A stretch of 14,356 nt of DNA from Pseudomonadota bacterium (GCA_023390395.1 JAEWCY010000144.1:1-14356), one strand, 5' to 3'. Positions 1 to 8,428 are shown, numbered from the stretch's first letter. Notes: generated from the sequence alone by a model not told the origin. Numbers and translations are program-made.

Positions 1-29
1 ACCCCCCTTTTTTCAAAAAGGGGGGTTCC
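1..29 (+). terminator. Hairpin terminator of a gene upstream of the window
   Basis: A perfect 12-bp inverted repeat has arms at 1-12 and 15-26: seven bases of A plus C, then T5, mirrored by A5 then G6T. The loop is very short. It lies before the first gene and has only a weak T tail on the plus strand. Because both arms carry A/T runs next to the GC block, it could end transcription from either side. The upstream gene is outside the window. Confidence 0.6.
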
Positions 30-67
30 TCCCCACACCCCTCCTCCCCTTCCACAAAGGAGCGGCC

Positions 68-1366
68 GTGTATTACGATGCAGCGGAAGGGCTTTCGAGG
101 CCGGAAATCGAGCGGTTGCAGCTTGAGCGCCTGAAAAAGACGCTCAAGCAGGCGGTGAAATCGCCGTTTTACGCCAAGCGCTTCAAGGAGTGCGGCGTCG
201 ATCCCGAGGGCCTGACCAGCCTCGACGACGTGAAGCGCCTGCCATTGACCACCAAGCAGGACCTGCGCGACAGCTACCCGGACAAGCTCCTGGCCATGCC
301 CCAAAGCGAGATGGTGCGCATGCACGTCTCCTCGGGCACCACCGGCACGCCCACGGTCATCTACCACACCAAAAACGACCTGGACTGGTGGGCCTCGCTC
401 ATGGCCCGCTGCATGCATATGGTCGGGCTGCGAAAAACCGACGTCTTCCAGAACATGTCCGGCTATGGCCTTTTCACCGGGGGGCTGGGCATCCACTGCG
501 GCGCGGAGAAACTCGGCTGCCTGACCATCCCGGCCGGCGCGGGCAACAGCCACCGTCAGATCAAGCTCCTCATGGACTTCAAGGTCACGGGCATCCATAT
601 CATTCCGTCCTACGCCCTGTACCTGTCCACGGTCTTCGCCGAGATGGGCGTCGATCCGCGCACGCTTCCCGTGCGCGTCGCCCTGGTCGGGGCCGAGCCC
701 TACACCGAGGAGACGCGCCGCCGCCTGGAGGCCCTTTACGACATGAAGTGCTACAACTCCTACGGCCTGTCCGAGATGAACGGGCCGGGCGTGGCCTTCG
801 AGTGCCAGGAGCAGCACGGCATGCACGTTTGGGAGGACGCCTACCTGGCCGAGATCGTGGACCCGGCCACGGGCGAGCCCGTGCCGGACGGCGAGCTCGG
901 CGAACTGGTCATGACGAGCCTCGGGCGCGAGGGCATGCCCATCGTCCGCTACCGCACCCGCGACATGACGCGCTTCCTGCCCGGGCCCTGCCCCTGCGGC
1001 CGCGAGCATCGCCGCATCGACCGCCTGCACGGGCGCTGCGACGACATGATGATCGTCAAGGGGGTGAACATCTTCCCCATGCAGATCGAGCGCATCCTCA
1101 TGGCCATGCCCGAGGTGGGCCAGAACTACCTGATCGTGCTCGAACGCGACGGCTTCATCGACAACCTCCGGGTCAAGGTGGAGATCCGCGACGAGTATTT
1201 CGTGGAGGACATGCGGCAGCTGGGCGCCCTGCAAAAGCGCATCGTGTCGCGGCTTCGCGACGAGATCCTGGTCACGCCCAAGGTGGAGCTGGTGGAGCGC
1301 AACTCCCTGCCCAAGTCCGAGGGCAAGGCCACGCGCGTCGTCGACAACCGGGAGAAGGGCGCGTGA
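68..1366 (+). CDS. Phenylacetate-CoA ligase family adenylate-forming enzyme (PaaK-like)
   Basis: This 432-residue protein, a normal PaaK length, is predicted to be a cytoplasmic enzyme that activates an aryl or acyl acid with ATP and joins it to CoA. The N-terminus (YYDAAEGLSRPEIERLQLERL) is typical of the family. The ATP loop SSGTTGTP is at residues 88-95, the SYGLSEM motif at 231-237, YRTRDMT at 285-291, and the C-terminal domain starts near DRLHGR (328-333). The late lysine in LPKSEGK (K420) is the expected adenylation lysine. The start is a GTG at 68, preceded by AAAGGAG at 56-62. Four bases overlap the next gene, so the two are translationally coupled. No phenylacetate degradation genes lie nearby, so the substrate is unknown; indoleacetate or another aryl acid is equally possible. 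The family call is secure, the substrate is not. Confidence 0.9.
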   Translation: MYYDAAEGLSRPEIERLQLERLKKTLKQAVKSPFYAKRFKECGVDPEGLTSLDDVKRLPLTTKQDLRDSYPDKLLAMPQSEMVRMHVSSGTTGTPTVIYHTKNDLDWWASLMARCMHMVGLRKTDVFQNMSGYGLFTGGLGIHCGAEKLGCLTIPAGAGNSHRQIKLLMDFKVTGIHIIPSYALYLSTVFAEMGVDPRTLPVRVALVGAEPYTEETRRRLEALYDMKCYNSYGLSEMNGPGVAFECQEQHGMHVWEDAYLAEIVDPATGEPVPDGELGELVMTSLGREGMPIVRYRTRDMTRFLPGPCPCGREHRRIDRLHGRCDDMMIVKGVNIFPMQIERILMAMPEVGQNYLIVLERDGFIDNLRVKVEIRDEYFVEDMRQLGALQKRIVSRLRDEILVTPKVELVERNSLPKSEGKATRVVDNREKGA

Positions 1367-1869
1367 CCATCGCCCTGGTCGTCCTTTTCCTGCTGCTCCT
1401 GCTCGGCTGCCTGACGCTGCACGTCCTGGGCCTGCCGGCCAACTGGCTGCTCCTCGGCCTGGTGGCCCTGTGGGACTATTTCCATCCCGCGCCGCACCTG
1501 GGCTTCGCCTTTTACGCCATGCTGGTGTGCGTGGGCCTGGCCGGCGAGGCGGTGGAGCTCTTCGCCCAGGTCTTCGGGGCGAAAAAATACGGGGCCACGG
1601 GCAAGGGCAACCTGGGCGGATTTCTGGGGGCCTTTGCCGGGGCGCTTCTCGGCGCGCCCTTTCTGCTTGGCGTGGGGGCCCTGTTCGGGGCCGTTGCCGG
1701 CGCGTTTGTCGGCTGTTATGTCTTCGAGCGCGCCCACGGGCGCGCCGGGGCCGAGGCCCGCCGGGCGGCCATGGGGGCCATGTACGGCAAGGTCTTCGGG
1801 ATGACGGCCAAGGTGGCCTGCGGCGTCGTCATGTGGGTGGCCACGGCCAGGGCCTTGTGGCCGGCCTAA
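1363..1869 (+). CDS. DUF456 family membrane protein
   Basis: A 168-residue hydrophobic protein with about five or six likely membrane segments: roughly residues 3-22, 26-40, 47-66, 84-103, 105-122 and 149-166. Its glycine-rich middle (AKKYGATGKGNLGGFLGA, then GALLGAPFLLGVGALFGAVAG) matches the pattern of DUF456 proteins, whose function is not known. The start is a GTG at 1363 that overlaps the TGA of the preceding ligase gene as GTGA, a classic coupling overlap. The same frame is open far upstream, but that part is a shadow of the ligase gene. It sits inside an operon with the ligase and threonine synthase. A role in membrane transport or flippase-like activity cannot be claimed from the sequence. 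Confidence 0.85.
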   Translation: MTIALVVLFLLLLLGCLTLHVLGLPANWLLLGLVALWDYFHPAPHLGFAFYAMLVCVGLAGEAVELFAQVFGAKKYGATGKGNLGGFLGAFAGALLGAPFLLGVGALFGAVAGAFVGCYVFERAHGRAGAEARRAAMGAMYGKVFGMTAKVACGVVMWVATARALWPA

Positions 1870-1885
1870 GAGAAAAGGAAGCGGC

Positions 1886-3337
1886 ATGATCACGGTCAGC
1901 GATTTCCCGGCCTACCGGGGCAAGATGGAGTATGTCTGCCTGGGCTGCCAGGCCCGGTTCGACATCCGGGAACTCTACTACACCTGTCCGCACTGCGGGG
2001 GCGTGTTCATCCTGGAGGACACGACCTTCGACAGCCTGCTCGAATACCCGGCCAGCTACTGGCAGTCGCTTTTCGACAAGCGGGCCGCCACGCGCGCGAC
2101 CGCCCTTCGCGGCGTGCTGCGCTACTACGAGCTTATGGCCCCGGTCATGGACGAGGGTGACATCGTCTACTTAGGCGAGGGCCACACCCCGCTCGTGGCC
2201 GCCAACGAGGCCCTGACCGAGGCCGTGGGCGCGCCCTTCTACTACAAAAACGACGGCCAGAACCCCAGCGCCTCCTTCAAGGACCGGGGCATGGCCTGCG
2301 CCTTCAGCTATTTGAAGCACCTCGTTCGTGTCAACGACTGGGATTCGGTGCTGACCGTGTGCGCCTCCACGGGCGACACCTCGGCCTCGGCCGCGCTCTA
2401 CGCCGCCTACGTGGGCGGGCCCATCAAGTCCGTGGTCATCCTGCCCAAGGGCAAGGTCACGCCGCAGCAGTTGGCCCAGCCGCTCGGCAGCGGGGCCACG
2501 GTCATCGAGGTGCCGGGCGTCTTCGACGACTGCATGAAGGTGGTGGAGCACCTGGCCGACAATTACCGGGTGGCGCTGCTCAATTCCAAAAACGCCTGGC
2601 GCATCCTGGGCCAGGAATCCTACGCCTTTGAGGTGGCCCAGTGGTTCGGCTGGGACACCTACCGCAAGTGCGTGTTCGTGCCCATCGGCAACGCCGGCAA
2701 CGTGACGGCCATCATGAGCGGCTTCCTGAAGCTCAAAAAACTCGGCGTCATCCGCTCCCTGCCGCGCATCTTCGGCGTCCAGTCCCACCACGCCGACCCG
2801 GTCTGGCGCTACTACGACGAGGCCGACCCGACCAAGCGGCATTACGAGCCCGTGGCCGTGACGCCCTCCGTGGCCCAGGCGGCCATGATCGGCAACCCGG
2901 TGTCTTTCCCGCGCGTGGCCCATTTCGTGGAACTCTACGAAAAGATCGGCGGTCCGGGCAGCTTCCAGGTGATCCAGGTGACCGAGCAGGCCATCATCGA
3001 GGGCATGCTCACGGCCAACCGCCACGGCCACATCAGCTGCACCCAGGGCGGCGAATGTCTGGCCGGGCTCATCAAGGCCCGGGAACTCGGCCTGGTCGAG
3101 CCCTCGGAGGTGTCCATCCTCGACGCCACGGCCCACCACCTGAAGTTCATCGGCTTCCAGGAGATGTATTACGAAGGGAGCTTCCCGGCGGCCTACGGCA
3201 TCACCCCCGACGCCAGGTTCGTCAACCGGCCGCGAGGCATCCTCACCGACGCGGACAAGGCGGCCCTTTCCCCCGAAGACTACACGGCCAAGGCCGCGGC
3301 GGCCATCGTCGAGGCCCTGGGGCTTTCGCGCAAGTAG
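1886..3337 (+). CDS. thrC: Threonine synthase
   Basis: A 483-residue PLP enzyme that converts O-phosphohomoserine to threonine, the last step of threonine biosynthesis, in the cytoplasm. The N-terminus carries a zinc-ribbon-like C18-x2-C21 and C34-x2-C37 pair, as in the threonine synthase class that has an added metal-binding head. The PLP lysine is K132 in NPSASFKDRG. STGDTSASAA (161-170) and the glycine loop PIGNAGN (266-272) form the cofactor pocket. It starts at an ATG 16 bases after the DUF456 stop, behind AAGGAAG, so it is the third gene of the operon. A strong terminator follows. A cysteate synthase or another fold-II PLP relative is the main alternative, but the length and motifs fit threonine synthase better. 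Confidence 0.92.
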   Translation: MITVSDFPAYRGKMEYVCLGCQARFDIRELYYTCPHCGGVFILEDTTFDSLLEYPASYWQSLFDKRAATRATALRGVLRYYELMAPVMDEGDIVYLGEGHTPLVAANEALTEAVGAPFYYKNDGQNPSASFKDRGMACAFSYLKHLVRVNDWDSVLTVCASTGDTSASAALYAAYVGGPIKSVVILPKGKVTPQQLAQPLGSGATVIEVPGVFDDCMKVVEHLADNYRVALLNSKNAWRILGQESYAFEVAQWFGWDTYRKCVFVPIGNAGNVTAIMSGFLKLKKLGVIRSLPRIFGVQSHHADPVWRYYDEADPTKRHYEPVAVTPSVAQAAMIGNPVSFPRVAHFVELYEKIGGPGSFQVIQVTEQAIIEGMLTANRHGHISCTQGGECLAGLIKARELGLVEPSEVSILDATAHHLKFIGFQEMYYEGSFPAAYGITPDARFVNRPRGILTDADKAALSPEDYTAKAAAAIVEALGLSRK

Positions 3338-3358
3338 CGATCTTTTGCGACCAAACAA

Positions 3359-3400
3359 ACGCCGGCGCGGGAAGGGCCTTCCCGCGCCGGCGTCGTTTTT
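3359..3400 (+). terminator. Rho-independent terminator of the paaK-like/DUF456/thrC operon
   Basis: The arms are 3359-3372 (ACGCCGGCGCGGGA) and 3380-3393, a perfect 14-bp stem that can extend by AGG/CCT into the loop. A CG and five T residues follow at 3396-3400. It begins 22 bases after the thrC stop. Confidence 0.93.
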
Positions 3401-3407
3401 GGCCGTG

Positions 3408-3437
3408 CCGGCGGGTTGGAAAAACAAGTCCCGCCGG
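3408..3437. repeat. Inverted repeat in the thrC / unknown-gene spacer
   Basis: CCGGCGGG (3408-3415) and CCCGCCGG (3430-3437) form a perfect 8-bp stem with a 14-base A-rich loop. Read on the minus strand it lies about 160 bases after the stop of the gene at 3598-4167 and has no clear T tail, so it is only a possible end for that convergent transcript. Nothing else recognisable was found in 3438-3597. Confidence 0.35.
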
Positions 3438-3597
3438 GGACCCTTCGGCTGGTGTTGATGCCTCGGGGCGGCCGGCGGGGCCGGGGGAAAAGAATCGGCG
3501 CGGGTCTCCTCCCTGAAGGAGGGCAGGGTGTCGGGCGGAGGCCCTCGCCGATGAACGGGCGCGGGAGGGGTCAGATCCCACGATCCCTGGATTGACG

Positions 3598-4167
3598 TTA
3601 GGCGGCTTCCTCCGCGCAGGCGCCCAGTTCCTGGCGCACGACGTCCATGGGCACGACCATGGGTTCGCGGAAGGAAAATCCCTGGCTTTCGCCCCAGGTG
3701 GCGGTGTCGGCCGGACGGCCGTCGTAGAGCACGTCCTCGAGGACCAGGTAGTCGGCCTCGCCGAGGATGCGGTCCCAGCGCTGCACCAGGAACCGGAAGC
3801 GCCCGGCGTCGCAGGCGGTCACGTTGCGCCAGATCCAGGTCCGGGAGCAGACCTCGTCGTCGTAGCCGAGCAGGCAGACGCTCTCCTCGGGGCGCGTGAG
3901 CAGCTCCCGCTGGGTGAGTTCGACGGCGGCCGTGGCCACGTGTCCGGGGTCGAGGTCCATGGAGCCGTTGTCGCAGGCAGCCACGATGGCGGAATCCCGG
4001 GTCAGGCGCATGCCGCAGGTGTTGTTGCCGTTGGCCCGCCACCATTCCAGGGAGTTGGTCTTGTAGAGGTTCTCGCCGAGCCGGCAGACGCGGGCGGCGT
4101 TCTCGTCGTCCACCGGATGCAGGGCCAGGTCGCAGCAGAGGCCGGTGATGGTAAGGGTCAGGTCCAT
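3598..4167 (-). CDS. Cysteine-rich protein of unknown function under a sigma-54 promoter
   Basis: A 189-residue protein I do not recognise. It has no signal peptide or membrane segment, so it is probably cytoplasmic. It has nine cysteines, including an adjacent pair at residues 11-12, and several tryptophans (LEWWRANGNNTC, SRTWIWRN, VQRWDRILG). An acidic stretch with many short hydrophobic runs suggests one compact alpha/beta domain. The ATG at 4167 was chosen over one 48 bases upstream because AAGGAG lies seven bases before it. A -24/-12 element predicts a transcript starting near 4200. The gene is divergent from a sigma-54 activator, its likely regulator. Base composition is like the neighbours, so it does not look recently acquired. 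It may take part in whatever stress or metabolite response the activator senses; that is inference. Confidence 0.85.
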   Translation of the reverse strand: MDLTLTITGLCCDLALHPVDDENAARVCRLGENLYKTNSLEWWRANGNNTCGMRLTRDSAIVAACDNGSMDLDPGHVATAAVELTQRELLTRPEESVCLLGYDDEVCSRTWIWRNVTACDAGRFRFLVQRWDRILGEADYLVLEDVLYDGRPADTATWGESQGFSFREPMVVPMDVVRQELGACAEEAA

Positions 4168-4210
4168 ATCGTTTCTCCTTGGAGTGCGGGGCATTTTTAT
4201 TGAGAAAAAA

Positions 4211-4227
4211 AGCACTTTTCATGCCGA
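4211..4227 (-). promoter_or_regulatory. Sigma-54 (-24/-12) promoter of the unknown gene
   Basis: Read on the minus strand the sequence is TCGGCATGAAAAGTGCT. It has GG (4225-4224) and GC (4213-4212) with exactly ten bases between, and matches 11 of 14 specified positions of YTGGCACGRNNNTTGCW. A T-run follows the -12 element, as is common. It predicts +1 near 4200, giving a leader of about 33 bases before the ATG at 4167. The neighbouring divergent gene encodes a sigma-54 activator, which supports the call. Confidence 0.75.
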
Positions 4228-4288
4228 TTTTAAAAATGTATGATTTCAATATGTTGCTGTTTTTGATTTCTTTTCAATGTGTGGTAAG

Positions 4289-4303
4289 GACGATTTTTGC
4301 GTC
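4289..4303. promoter_or_regulatory. Candidate upstream activator site, GACG-N7-CGTC
   Basis: GACGATTTTTGCGTC is a palindrome with half-sites GACG and CGTC seven bases apart. One more G/C pair outside makes the arms five bases. Its centre is about 96 bases upstream of the predicted sigma-54 start, a usual distance for enhancer-type sites. The same half-sites with the same spacing occur twice at 5701-5747, next to the end of the activator gene. Assignment to that activator is inference. Confidence 0.5.
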
Positions 4304-4371
4304 CGCCTGGGCGATTCCCGCTCCCTTCGAAGGCGCGGGCGGCGGCGGACGACGCTGTTTTTGGAGCTTGC

Positions 4372-5700
<1,329 letters not shown>

Positions 5701-5709
<9 letters not shown>

Positions 5710-5747
5710 TGCGTCTGTGAAATCTTCTATTGGACGCATAATACGTC
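5701..5747. repeat. Two repeated 15-bp palindromes over the activator stop codon
   Basis: GACGCATAATGCGTC at 5701-5715 is a perfect palindrome that includes the last two codons and TAA stop of the activator gene. GACGCATAATACGTC at 5733-5747 is the same with one changed base. Both are followed by TG and preceded by G. The centres are 32 bases apart, about three helical turns, so two dimers could bind the same face. The half-sites and spacing match the palindrome upstream of the sigma-54 promoter (4289-4303). They look like paired regulator sites; the protein is probably the activator just encoded, by inference. Confidence 0.7.
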
Positions 5748-5780
5748 TGACACGCTCCTTCCCTTTCCACTCGAGGGGGT

Positions 5781-5836
5781 CCGGGGGGAATCATTCCCCC
5801 CGGCGGGGCCCGGGGCGGCGCCCCGGTCTTTCTCTT
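5781..5836 (+). terminator. Tandem GC hairpins between the activator gene and tlyA
   Basis: The first hairpin has a perfect 10-bp stem, CCGGGGGGAA at 5781-5790 with TTCCCCCCGG at 5794-5803. The second has a 7-bp stem, CCGGGGC at 5810-5816 with GCCCCGG at 5820-5826, and is followed by the T-rich tail TCTTTCTCTT. From memory, similar GC-rich paired hairpins are common between genes in Desulfovibrio genomes. The second one most resembles a terminator of the activator transcript. It ends only 14 bases before the tlyA start. Confidence 0.65.
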
Positions 5837-5850
5837 CACAAGGACGCGCC

Positions 5851-6624
5851 ATGGCCAAGGACAAGCAACGGGCGGACCAGCTCGTTTTCGAACAGGGACT
5901 GGCGGACACGCGGGAGCGGGCCAAGCGGCTGATCATGGCTGGGCTGGTGCGCGTGGTCGCGGATGGCCGGGAGACGGCCGTGGACAAGCCCGGGCGGATG
6001 TTTCCGGCGGGCACGGTCTTTTCCCTGGAGGCGGGGGAGCGCTACGTCAGCCGGGGCGGCGGCAAGCTCGAAACGGCTCTGGAGGCCTTCTCCCTGGATG
6101 TCTCGGGCCTGGTCGCCCTGGATGCCGGCGCGTCCACGGGCGGGTTCACGGACTGCCTGCTCCAGCACGGCGCGGCGAGGGTCTACGCCGTGGACGTGGG
6201 CACGGCGCAGTTGCACGAGAAGCTCAAGGCCGACCCGCGCGTGGTCTCCATGGAACACGTCAACCTGCGTCACGCTTCGCCGGACTTGCTGCCCGAGCCC
6301 GTGGACGTGGTGGTGGCCGACCTGTCGTTTATTTCGCTGACCAAGGTGCTGCCGGCGCTGGCCCCTTTGCTGAAGCCCGGCGGGCTCGTCGTGGCGCTGG
6401 TCAAGCCGCAGTTCGAGCTGACGCCCGAGAAGGTGGGCAAGGGCGGCGTTGTGCGCGAGGAGGCGTATCGCCAGGAAGCCGTGGACAAGGTGACGGCCTT
6501 CGCCCGCGAGGAACTGGGGCTCTTGCCCATCGGCGTCGTACCGTCCAAGGTCAAGGGGCCCAAGGGGAATCAGGAGTATCTGGCGGCGTTTCGTCTGGCC
6601 GGGGATAAGGCTGAAGCCTGTTGA
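5851..6624 (+). CDS. tlyA: TlyA family rRNA 2'-O-methyltransferase (hemolysin-like)
   Basis: A 257-residue protein of normal TlyA size, predicted to methylate ribosomal RNA with S-adenosylmethionine. In mycobacteria the known targets are cytidines in 16S and 23S rRNA, which affects capreomycin sensitivity. Residues 6-66 are an S4 RNA-binding domain. The rest is an FtsJ-like methylase with DAGASTGGF (91-99) as the AdoMet loop. The catalytic set is visible as K72 (SRGGGKLE), D157 (ADLSF), K185 (VKPQFE) and E242 (NQEYLA). The ATG at 5851 follows AAGGA by six bases. Tandem hairpins lie immediately upstream and leave almost no room for a promoter, so expression may depend on read-through. The older name hemolysin reflects heterologous effects and should not be read as a toxin here. 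Confidence 0.93.
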   Translation: MAKDKQRADQLVFEQGLADTRERAKRLIMAGLVRVVADGRETAVDKPGRMFPAGTVFSLEAGERYVSRGGGKLETALEAFSLDVSGLVALDAGASTGGFTDCLLQHGAARVYAVDVGTAQLHEKLKADPRVVSMEHVNLRHASPDLLPEPVDVVVADLSFISLTKVLPALAPLLKPGGLVVALVKPQFELTPEKVGKGGVVREEAYRQEAVDKVTAFAREELGLLPIGVVPSKVKGPKGNQEYLAAFRLAGDKAEAC

Positions 6625-6649
6625 CCTATGGCGCGAGAGGTATTATCTG
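6621..6649 (+). promoter_or_regulatory. Possible higBA promoter overlapping the tlyA stop
   Basis: TTGACC (6621-6626) overlaps the tlyA TGA. TATCTG at 6644-6649 lies 17 bases on, and TATTAT at 6641-6646 is a better -10 but only 14 bases on. Either would start RNA within a few bases of the higB ATG at 6657. The match is modest. Confidence 0.35.
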
Positions 6650-6656
6650 AGAGTTT

Positions 6657-6944
6657 ATGATTCTGGATTTCGCGTGCAGGGACACCCAGGCCCTTGCCCT
6701 GGAAGGCCGGCCGATTCCGTGGCTGCCCGCGAATCTTCAGCGAGTCGCCCAGCGCAAGCTCTGGCAGCTCAACGCCGTGGAGCGGTTGCAGGACATGGGC
6801 ATCCCGCCGGGAAACAGGCTGGAAAAGCTGTCCGGCGACCGAAAAGGCGTGTTCAGCGTCCGCATCAACGACCAGTACCGGATCTGCTTCGTCTGGAAAG
6901 AGGGTAATGCGCATCAGGTCGCCATCGTCGATTACCATGAATGA
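6657..6944 (+). CDS. higB: HigB-type toxin (RelE/ParE superfamily)
   Basis: A 95-residue toxin of the HigB group. Known members cut mRNA in a ribosome-dependent way. The family pattern is clear in the second half: the GIPPGNRLEKLSGDRKGVFS stretch (48-67), then VRINDQYRICFVW (68-80), and the end AIVDYHE (89-95). The usual length is about 90-100. The ATG at 6657 has only a poor ribosome site (GAGAG), so translation may be weak or from a near-leaderless message. The antitoxin gene follows directly on the same strand, the normal toxin-first order of higBA. The pair sits between tlyA and an AraC regulator with no other mobile gene, so it is a chromosomal addiction or stress module. Confidence 0.9.
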   Translation: MILDFACRDTQALALEGRPIPWLPANLQRVAQRKLWQLNAVERLQDMGIPPGNRLEKLSGDRKGVFSVRINDQYRICFVWKEGNAHQVAIVDYHE

Positions 6945-6981
6945 TGCCGCCGATCGCCGCCCACATCCCGGAGTTGGAAAG

Positions 6982-7329
6982 ATGCCGCAAGGAGCGTCCT
7001 TGAACAGCAATGAGAAATTGCCTCCCCTGCATCCCGGCGAAATCCTCCTGGAGGACTTCATGAAGCCGTTGGGAATCTCGCAAAACGCCCTGGCGCGGGG
7101 GCTTGGCGTGCCGCCCGTGACCGTCAACAAGATCGTGCACGGCAGGCGGGCCATCACCACCGAAACGGCCTTCCGGCTGGCGCGGTTTTTCGGGAACACG
7201 CCGGGATTCTGGCTCAATCTGCAACGCGACCACGACATCGAAAAGGCCGAAGCGCTGCATCTGCCCGAGCGCATCGCCGACGAGGTGCGGCCGTTTGCGC
7301 GGGACGAGGGCCCAAGCGCCGCGCTCTAG
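6982..7329 (+). CDS. higA: HigA-type antitoxin (XRE helix-turn-helix)
   Basis: A 115-residue antitoxin that should bind HigB and repress its own operon. The family opening PLHPGEILLEDFMKPLGIS is followed by the helix-turn-helix QNALARGLGVPPVTVNKIV and the typical RAITTETAFRLARFFGNTP and FWLNLQRDHDIE. Three starts are possible: ATG 6937 (overlapping higB by 8 bases), ATG 6982 behind GGAG, and TTG 7000 behind a perfect AAGGAG. The TTG start gives 109 residues and an N-terminus closest to the family. I list 6982 as a compromise. The stop overlaps the end of the convergent AraC gene by four bases. Confidence 0.88.
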   Translation: MPQGASLNSNEKLPPLHPGEILLEDFMKPLGISQNALARGLGVPPVTVNKIVHGRRAITTETAFRLARFFGNTPGFWLNLQRDHDIEKAEALHLPERIADEVRPFARDEGPSAAL

Positions 7330-8243
7330 CCAGTCGCGCCGCGCAGGCGGGCGATTTCCTCGGACGGCGGCGCGCCGAAGAGCCGCTTGTACTCCCGCGA
7401 GAACTGGGAGGGGCTGGCGTAGCCCACGCGCCGGGCGGCTTCGGCCGCCGTGGCTCCGGGCTCGGCCAGCAGGGCGCGCGCCTTGTGCAGCCGCACGGCC
7501 TTCACGTATTGCAGCGGGGTCGTGGCCGTGACCGCCCGGAAGGCGTGGTGGAAGGTCGAGAGCCCCATGTGGGCCTCGCGGGCGAGCGATTCGACGTCCA
7601 GTTCGTCCCTGAAATCCGCGTGGATGCGCTTAAGCGCCCGGGAGACCGCCCGCAGCCGGCCGCTTTGCGCCGCCAGGGCCCGAAGCGTCGGCCCCTGCCC
7701 GCTACGCAGCACCCGAAAGACGATCTCGCGCACGATGCCCGGCCCCAGGATGCGGGCCTCGTCCGGCGCGCCCAGGCACTCGGCCAGCCGCGCCGCCGCG
7801 TCGGCGAGATGCCGCGTCATGGGCATGGCCCGCAGGCCCACGGCGTCGGCCGCCTCGGAGGGAGTCGCGGCCGCTTCCCCGGGCGCGTCGTCCATCTCCA
7901 GCAGCAGTTCCCCGAGCACGGCCGGGTCCACCCGCACCGAGAGCCCGTAAAGCGGCGCGTCGGCCGTGGCGAAGGTCTCGCAGGCAAAGGCCAGGGGCAC
8001 CGCCACCACCCAGCAGCACCCCGGGTCCAGGCTGTGGACCGCGCCGCCGACCACGGCCCGTTTGCGCCCCGTGGCCAGGATGACCACGGATGGCTCGTAG
8101 AGCGCCGGGGCCAGCGGATAGTGGCCCACGGCCCTGGCGTAGCGCACGCCGGGCAGGGGGGAATCGGAAAACCCGTCCTGCCTGGCCTGGGCGGCGAGAA
8201 GCCCGGCCAGGCGCTCGCGGGATGTTTCGATCGATGGCGTCAT
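7326..8243 (-). CDS. AraC family transcriptional regulator
   Basis: A 305-residue regulator with an N-terminal sensing domain of the type common beside oxidoreductase genes (ARAVGHYPLAPALYEPSVVI at 37-56, then a cupin-like region to about 170). The C-terminal AraC DNA-binding domain has two helix-turn-helices, VESLAREAHMGLSTFHHAF at 207-225 and AAEAARRVGYASPSQFSREY at 256-275. The ATG at 8243 was chosen because AGGGAG lies eight bases before it and the family N-terminus starts there; a longer start at 8363 would run through the intergenic palindromes. It is divergent from a nitroreductase gene, its likely target. The ligand is unknown. The 3' end overlaps the stop of higA tail to tail. Confidence 0.92.
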   Translation of the reverse strand: MTPSIETSRERLAGLLAAQARQDGFSDSPLPGVRYARAVGHYPLAPALYEPSVVILATGRKRAVVGGAVHSLDPGCCWVVAVPLAFACETFATADAPLYGLSVRVDPAVLGELLLEMDDAPGEAAATPSEAADAVGLRAMPMTRHLADAAARLAECLGAPDEARILGPGIVREIVFRVLRSGQGPTLRALAAQSGRLRAVSRALKRIHADFRDELDVESLAREAHMGLSTFHHAFRAVTATTPLQYVKAVRLHKARALLAEPGATAAEAARRVGYASPSQFSREYKRLFGAPPSEEIARLRGATG

Positions 8244-8267
8244 TCGTACCGCTCCCTGGGGCCAGAT

Positions 8268-8313
8268 TGCCGCAAAACGGCATTTCGCGCAGCTGAAAAT
8301 GCGAAATTTCGCA
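8268..8313. promoter_or_regulatory. Candidate operator palindromes between the araC-type gene and the nitroreductase
   Basis: TGCCG-CAAAA-CGGCA is an inverted repeat at 8268-8282. TGCGAAATTTCGCA is a perfect 14-bp palindrome at 8300-8313. The word ATTTCGC is found at 8282-8288 and again at 8306-8312, 24 bases apart, the direct-repeat layout that AraC proteins often use. They lie just upstream of the regulator start. Binding by that regulator is inference. Confidence 0.45.
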
Positions 8314-8428
8314 GGATCAGGCAAGCCGGCGACAGAAACCCGCCTTGGTGCCGCCGCCGGCACGGGATAGGACGTTGGCGTGGCGGAGCGTGCCTCCGTC
8401 CCAAAAACGACGACAAGGAGACGCGATC

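Noticed and set aside
3438..3597. Short CCTCC/GGAGG hairpin near 3511-3525 as a minus-strand terminator
   Set aside because: The stem is only five bases and no T-run follows closely.
2171..4249. Very long minus-strand open frame
   Set aside because: It is antisense to thrC and the unknown gene, Arg/Gly/His-rich without any family pattern, and has no ribosome site; a GC-rich shadow frame.
4297..4371. 25-codon N-terminal extension of the sigma-54 activator
   Set aside because: No ribosome site before 4297, and it would overlap the candidate activator site; the ATG at 4372 has GGAG in place.
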